Below the pieces are notes generated by a model. It made no database searches, was not told the origin of the DNA, and worked only from the letters and a program-made list of their open reading frames with translations. This document shows, in pieces, positions 60,399 through 64,000 of a stretch of DNA of 64,000 bases. The position numbers and the translations under genes are program-made. Position 1 is the stretch's first letter. Each line of letters opens with the position of its first letter. Source of the stretch: Paraburkholderia largidicola (GTDB lineage: Bacteria > Pseudomonadota > Gammaproteobacteria > Burkholderiales > Burkholderiaceae); contig NZ_AP023176.1 in the NCBI RefSeq assembly GCF_013426895.1, forward strand, positions 1,612,001-1,676,000, in the 5' to 3' direction.

Positions 60399-60877
60399 CG
60401 CACTTCCACCGTGCCATAGGCCTTGAACTGCGCACCCGGAACGTTGAGTGTCGGGGGGCTTGCGCGAATGTGTCGGGAGAGCCGCTCAAATTCCATTGGA
60501 CTGACAACCGTGATGCACCCTTCGCCAAGCCTGAAATCTCCTGTCGGGTGCAAGCGAAAGTGGCCACGTTTGACGCCTTCGATAAACGTCATATCCCCGC
60601 TTTTCGCGTTCCACAGCGTAAACCATTTCGTGTGGTCCATCGTACCGTAACCGAATTGCCCCAGCAGGTCATACAGCCACCCGAGATGTCCCCCTGATTG
60701 TCGGTCTACGAGGTAGTACATGCCGGGTGGCAATGGACCCACGTTGGGTACACTCACCGCTTCCGGATTGTCGCGACCCGCGTCATGGCCTGAAAACGCA
60801 CTGACCGTTCCATAGCCCGAACAGTACAGTTCCGACGTATCTTTGTTATTGAGCGAAAACGTACAACGCACAGTCAC
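60395..60877 (-). CDS. DUF2778/Tlde1-type L,D-transpeptidase-fold effector
   Basis: This 160-residue protein with GTG start at 60877 has GGGAGG 6-7 bases upstream; the open frame continues 50 codons further but without a ribosome site. It shows DUF2778 features: VRCTFSLNNKDTSELYCSGYG, GPLPPGMYYLVDRQSGGHLGW, then the L,D-transpeptidase pair H110 (HFRLHP) and C121 (GEGCITV). Tlde1 proteins are type VI-delivered enzymes that attack or exchange peptidoglycan stem peptides. No other secretion gene is seen in the window. Confidence 0.85.
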   Translation of the reverse strand: MTVRCTFSLNNKDTSELYCSGYGTVSAFSGHDAGRDNPEAVSVPNVGPLPPGMYYLVDRQSGGHLGWLYDLLGQFGYGTMDHTKWFTLWNAKSGDMTFIEGVKRGHFRLHPTGDFRLGEGCITVVSPMEFERLSRHIRASPPTLNVPGAQFKAYGTVEVR

Positions 60878-61037
60878 GGGTGGCCTCCCTGTTGTTCGAC
60901 CAGCGACCTTGCACCACTCGGTCCCGGTGGCCAGGACGCATTCCCGCAAGCATATGAGCGCTGATGTCGTCGATCGACAATCTTGACGATTCTTGACATG
61001 AGCAATGCAGCGCGCATTGCGCGACATTGAGTCGCCC

Positions 61038-61418
61038 CTACCCCCGCCTCGCCATCAACTCATTGCGAATCAGCGCATGCAAGTCATCGGCACTCGGCTG
61101 CGTGCCCCAACTGCTCGCGCCCGCCACCGATGCAATCGCAAACCACGAATGCGGCGGAAACCATTCCTGCACCATGACACCGTCCTGTCGCAGGCACAGT
61201 TGCCCCGTCAGCTCGCTGTACTCCGCCGACATCGACTTGCCGTTCGACTGCACCGTCACGCATGTGCCCTTCGACGACGGCTGCTCTTCGACGCTGACGG
61301 TCACGTCGCCGTCAGACGATTGTTCGTATGCGCCCGTCATGACAGGCAGCGTCCAGCCAGTGCGCTTCGACGCAAACGGCCGGGCATCGTCAGGGTGATT
61401 GTTGCTTTCATCGTGCAC
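61038..61418 (-). CDS. Hypothetical protein
   Basis: This 126-residue soluble protein holds VTVSVEEQPSSKGTCVTVQSNGKSMSAEYSELTGQLCLRQDGVMVQEWFPPHSWFAIASVAGASSWGTQPS. It contains two Cys and no signal peptide. I recognise no family. The start is unclear: GTG at 61418 overlaps the only ribosome-site-like GGGAG, which better fits an ATG in another frame (61410) that stops after 24 codons. A small frameshift near the start is possible. Confidence 0.6.
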   Translation of the reverse strand: MHDESNNHPDDARPFASKRTGWTLPVMTGAYEQSSDGDVTVSVEEQPSSKGTCVTVQSNGKSMSAEYSELTGQLCLRQDGVMVQEWFPPHSWFAIASVAGASSWGTQPSADDLHALIRNELMARRG

Positions 61419-61753
61419 TCCCAGCTTCGGATCTCGGAAGACACTCTATGCAAATCGCACTGGGAAGATGTGTGCGTGTGTAAGCAAACGTGAATTGCGC
61501 GGCGCGCTTCGCCGTATGCAGGGAAAAAATGTAACGTCGGCCTTCAATCGCGTTTTCAACTGTGCGCGATTACAACACCCGCGCCAGCGGCAAACGCGCA
61601 TGCGTCGTGATCGCGCTGTCACAGCGAGGTAACAGGTTTGGGAATATCGTGTTGCCCGGAATGACGCTTCCTTCCCGTTCCTTTCCAGCGCCGACGCGCC
61701 CGCGCCGCTGTGGATTCGCGCGTCGTTTGCCTTCCAACGCGAGAACAAAAGAC
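61419..61753. promoter_or_regulatory. Intergenic region with a Pho-box-like site
   Basis: No gene is seen. CTGTCACAGCGAGGTAACAG (61616-61635) has two TGTCACA-like repeats in 11-bp register (second copy GGTAACA, 5 of 7). TATCGT follows 9 bases later (61645-61650) as a possible -10. This would suit PhoB control of the phosphatase gene downstream. The match is degenerate. Confidence 0.4.
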
Positions 61754-63463
61754 ATGTCGAAAAAGAACTCCCCCGAAACGACGCAGGACGAACCGGACAA
61801 CATGCAATCCGACGCACAGTCCGCCATCTTTTCGCGCCGTGGTTTTCTGAAGCTCGCGGGCGCATCGGGATTCGCGACGGCAGCGAGCACGTTCGCAGGC
61901 TCCGCCAAAGCCGATCCGTCGACACCCGACGGCACGCCCGAACAGATCCATCTCACATGGGGCGAAGATCCCACGAAGGAAGTCGTGGTGTCATGGGCAT
62001 CGATGGCGGCCGCCGCGAATCCGCGCGTGCGCTTCGGCGCAGCCGGCGACAGGAAAGACACCGTTCACGCCGTTCAACGCACCTACACGGACGGCCTGAA
62101 TGGCGAAGTCGTGTTCACGTATCACGCGCGTCTGCACGATCTAAAGGCGAATACCACGTATCAATACGAAGTCACCGCCGATAACGACAGCAATACGGGC
62201 GCACCCTTCTCCGCGTCGTTCAAGACCGCGCCGCGCGGCCGCGCGCCGTTCCGCTTCACGAGCTACGGCGATCTCGCGACGCCCAACACCAGTTGGGTGC
62301 TGTCGTCGCCGCAAAGCCGCTTCGCGGTGCAGGCGGTCGAGCGTTTCCAGCCGCTCTTTCACCTGCTCAACGGCGACCTGTGCTACGCAAACCTGAACCC
62401 GACGCACCAACCGGCCGTGTGGCGCGACTTCGGCAACAACAACCAGTCGTCGTCGGCGAATCGTCCGTGGATGCCGTGTCCCGGCAATCACGAAATCGAA
62501 TTCAACAACGGCACGCAAGGCTTCGATTCGTATCTCACGCGCTATACGCTGCCGCACAACGGCACGCGCTTTCCGGGCCGCTGGTATAGCTTCCGCGTGA
62601 GCTCCGTGCTGTTCATCTCGCTCGATGCGGATGACGTCGTCTACCAGGACGCAGCTGCCTTCGTTGCTGGACCATCGGCGCTGACACCGGCCGCGAGCAC
62701 CGGCCATCCCCCGATCGAACCGGGAACCTCATTCTATGTCCGCGGCTACAGCCAGGGAGAGCAGACCCGCTGGCTCGAACGCGTGCTGCGTGAAGCCTCG
62801 CGCGACGGAGGCATCGAATGGATCGTGGTGCAGATGCACCAGGATGCGCTCAGTTCGTCGAAGACGGGCAACGGCTCCGATAAGGGCATCCGCGAGGCGT
62901 GGCTGCCGTTGTTTGACCAATACGGCGTTGATCTCGTGGTGTGCGGCCACGATCACGACTATGAACGCAGCCATCCTGTGCGTGGCTGCAATCATAATGC
63001 CGGCCGGGATGCGGCCACCGGTGACCGCGTCGATACCCTCCAGCCAAGGCCTGTGGTGACGTCGCATCGAGCCAATGATCGCGTCGACACCTCACGCGGC
63101 ACCGTGCATCTGATTCTCGGTGGTGGTGGCACTAGCGCACCGCTCGATGTCTATGGCGTTGATGCGGGTACGGGTCTGCCGCAGGCAATGGTCTTCACCA
63201 AGCCCAACCGCCCCGTCGCCAGCGCGACAGCAGGCACATTCGTCCGGCCCGGGCCTGATGCAGTCGAAGACGCGATCTGGTCCGCCCAGCGGGATACCGG
63301 GACGGGATATGGCATCGCTGTGTTCGATGTCGATCCGGGCGAACGCGGAGGCCGTACGTCTATAACGATGAACTATTATCACGCGCCCGGTGCGGATCAG
63401 AAAGCGACTGCAGATTACGAACTGTTTGAGACGATTGTATTTGAGAAGCCCTGCCGTTACTGA
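61754..63463 (+). CDS. Tat-exported metallophosphoesterase (purple acid phosphatase-like)
   Basis: This 569-residue protein has a Tat signal (FSRRGFLKLAGASGFATAASTFAGSAKA). An N-terminal fibronectin-like domain (PEQIHLTWGEDPTKEVVVSWASM...TTYQYEVT) is followed by a metallophosphoesterase domain: RFTSYGDLATP (Asp), LLNGDLCYAN (GD), CPGNHEIEFNN (GNHE), VQMHQDAL (His) and VVCGHDHDYERSHP (GHxH). All metal ligands are present. It is a periplasmic or secreted phosphatase or phosphodiesterase. The ATG at 61754 begins the Tat signal leader; the ribosome site is weak. Confidence 0.92.
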   Translation: MSKKNSPETTQDEPDNMQSDAQSAIFSRRGFLKLAGASGFATAASTFAGSAKADPSTPDGTPEQIHLTWGEDPTKEVVVSWASMAAAANPRVRFGAAGDRKDTVHAVQRTYTDGLNGEVVFTYHARLHDLKANTTYQYEVTADNDSNTGAPFSASFKTAPRGRAPFRFTSYGDLATPNTSWVLSSPQSRFAVQAVERFQPLFHLLNGDLCYANLNPTHQPAVWRDFGNNNQSSSANRPWMPCPGNHEIEFNNGTQGFDSYLTRYTLPHNGTRFPGRWYSFRVSSVLFISLDADDVVYQDAAAFVAGPSALTPAASTGHPPIEPGTSFYVRGYSQGEQTRWLERVLREASRDGGIEWIVVQMHQDALSSSKTGNGSDKGIREAWLPLFDQYGVDLVVCGHDHDYERSHPVRGCNHNAGRDAATGDRVDTLQPRPVVTSHRANDRVDTSRGTVHLILGGGGTSAPLDVYGVDAGTGLPQAMVFTKPNRPVASATAGTFVRPGPDAVEDAIWSAQRDTGTGYGIAVFDVDPGERGGRTSITMNYYHAPGADQKATADYELFETIVFEKPCRY

Positions 63464-63590
63464 TCATTCGAACGTTCACGTTTGAACACGATCGAGCGTC
63501 GTGTCTCGACCTCCTGACGCTCGATCGCAAAAGCGAATGACCGCTCGCGCTCGTTGATTTCGCAATTCACAGGCTGGCTTCATCGAGTCA

Positions 63591-63782
63591 ATGTTGTCCT
63601 TCGTGACCCGGACAGCCGGCAATACAAACTTGGGCGGTACCTTCTCCCCTTTCAGGATCTTGAGGTGCCTGCGTGACGACACATGGCTTGTCACGGTGAA
63701 CCATCGCCACGTGGCAACCGCCTCGTCCTTCGACGAAGCGATTCGAACGGCCAAAGCGCGATCGGGTTTCACGCCCATGTAA
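63591..63782 (+). CDS. Possible small hypothetical protein
   Basis: This 63-residue frame holds GTFSPFRILRCLRDDTWLVTVNHRHVATASSFDEAIRTAKARSGFTPM, which looks like a real beta-beta-alpha small protein. The ATG at 63591 has no good ribosome site. The opposite strand is also open here. Nothing is known of its function. Confidence 0.4.
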   Translation: MLSFVTRTAGNTNLGGTFSPFRILRCLRDDTWLVTVNHRHVATASSFDEAIRTAKARSGFTPM

Positions 63783-64000
63783 CACGTCGCGCGACTCACG
63801 GCGATGCGCCTGATCGAACCCGGCCGCGCTCACGCGCCACCCGCGCAAAAGACCTCCGTCGCCAACCCCACACCCAGCTAATCACGGGAAAATCCCCACC
63901 CCTCATTCCCATCCAGTGGGAATTGTATTTTTGTCCAGCGGGAGCGGCGTGGCATTCTGCTGGTCATCGAGATCGCTTCTCTTCCGGTCCAGGAATGACG
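63783..64000. other. Terminal intergenic region
   Basis: ATTCCCA (63905-63911) and TGGGAAT (63917-63923) can form a small hairpin followed by TGTATTTTTG, a weak terminator candidate. An ATG at 63996 may start the next gene but is cut off. Nothing else is recognised. Confidence 0.35.

Noticed and set aside
60878..61027. 50-codon N-terminal extension of the DUF2778 protein
   Set aside because: No ribosome site and no similarity to the family; GTG at 60877 has a strong site and begins the conserved domain.
63476..63799. 107-codon minus-strand frame
   Set aside because: Overlaps the more protein-like plus-strand frame at 63591-63782 and has no start signal or domain.
1..64000. CRISPR arrays, rRNA, tRNA, riboswitches, prophage and intact insertion sequences
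   Set aside because: Looked for but none recognised: no regular spaced repeats, conserved RNA cores, transposase or phage structural genes.

Overview
The window looks like a chromosomal segment of a Burkholderiales bacterium, most likely Paraburkholderia or Caballeronia. The support is high GC with GCG/GCC/CGC-rich codons, a short Burkholderia-type flagellin, a 45-residue DUF3563 protein, a Burkholderiales trimeric porin, many MFS carriers and LysR/AraC/MarR/MerR/HxlR/TetR regulators, and dense aromatic and sugar catabolism. No rRNA, tRNA, CRISPR array, prophage or intact insertion sequence was seen. Genus assignment is by protein style only; no database was available. || Layout. 1-1.7 kb: tail of a sulfonate/taurine-type ABC importer (substrate-binding tail, permease, ATPase). 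1.7-9.5 kb: small envelope or stress genes, including a 67-aa protein behind a Fur-like box, an HxlR regulator with paired operators, two alpha/beta hydrolases (one behind a MerR-type promoter), a CmcJ/NvfI-type oxidoreductase, an MFS carrier and a nitroreductase. 9.7-17.9 kb: TlpA-like thioredoxin, flagellin with a sigma-28 promoter, MFS carriers, a serine hydrolase, LysR and VOC genes. 18-21.6 kb: two transcription units, each preceded by a PmrA/QseB-type box, encoding a periplasmic protein plus an orphan Rieske protein, and two peptidoglycan enzymes (M23 peptidase, PBP7-type endopeptidase). 21.7-26.5 kb: LysR, an SDR, two MFS carriers and an ABM-domain protein. || 26.5-35.3 kb is a galactoside-utilisation locus: alpha-galactosidase, GH35 beta-galactosidase, aldose-dehydrogenase-like aldo/keto reductase, a sugar-binding protein without its permeases, a DUF1479 dioxygenase and a divergent AraC regulator. 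35.5-46.0 kb is an aromatic meta-cleavage locus: ACMSD-type decarboxylase, BON protein, porin, SnoaL protein and MHS carrier on the minus strand; TetR regulator, two-component flavin monooxygenase, extradiol dioxygenase, FAH hydrolase and beta-keto-acid cleavage enzyme on the plus strand. Matching tandem palindromes sit in both promoter regions. || 46.5-52 kb looks lower in GC by eye and reads as an acquired island. It encodes a DHA2 carrier frameshifted in a homopolymer, a haloacid-permease-like MHS carrier, a cis-3-chloroacrylate-dehalogenase-like tautomerase with all six catalytic residues, a MarR regulator, and a malonate-semialdehyde-decarboxylase-like tautomerase with all four catalytic residues. 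I think this is the most interesting system in the window: together they could form a compact route from a 3-haloacrylate or propiolate to acetaldehyde. It is followed by an internally deleted AraC pseudogene. || 52.5-64 kb: SDR/LysR/quinone reductase, a hypothetical protein with a bidirectional terminator, OmpW, orphan ParA, a small conserved protein, a membrane-anchored hydrolase, an aminotransferase, a Tlde1-type (DUF2778) putative type VI effector with a small membrane partner, and a Tat-exported metallophosphatase.
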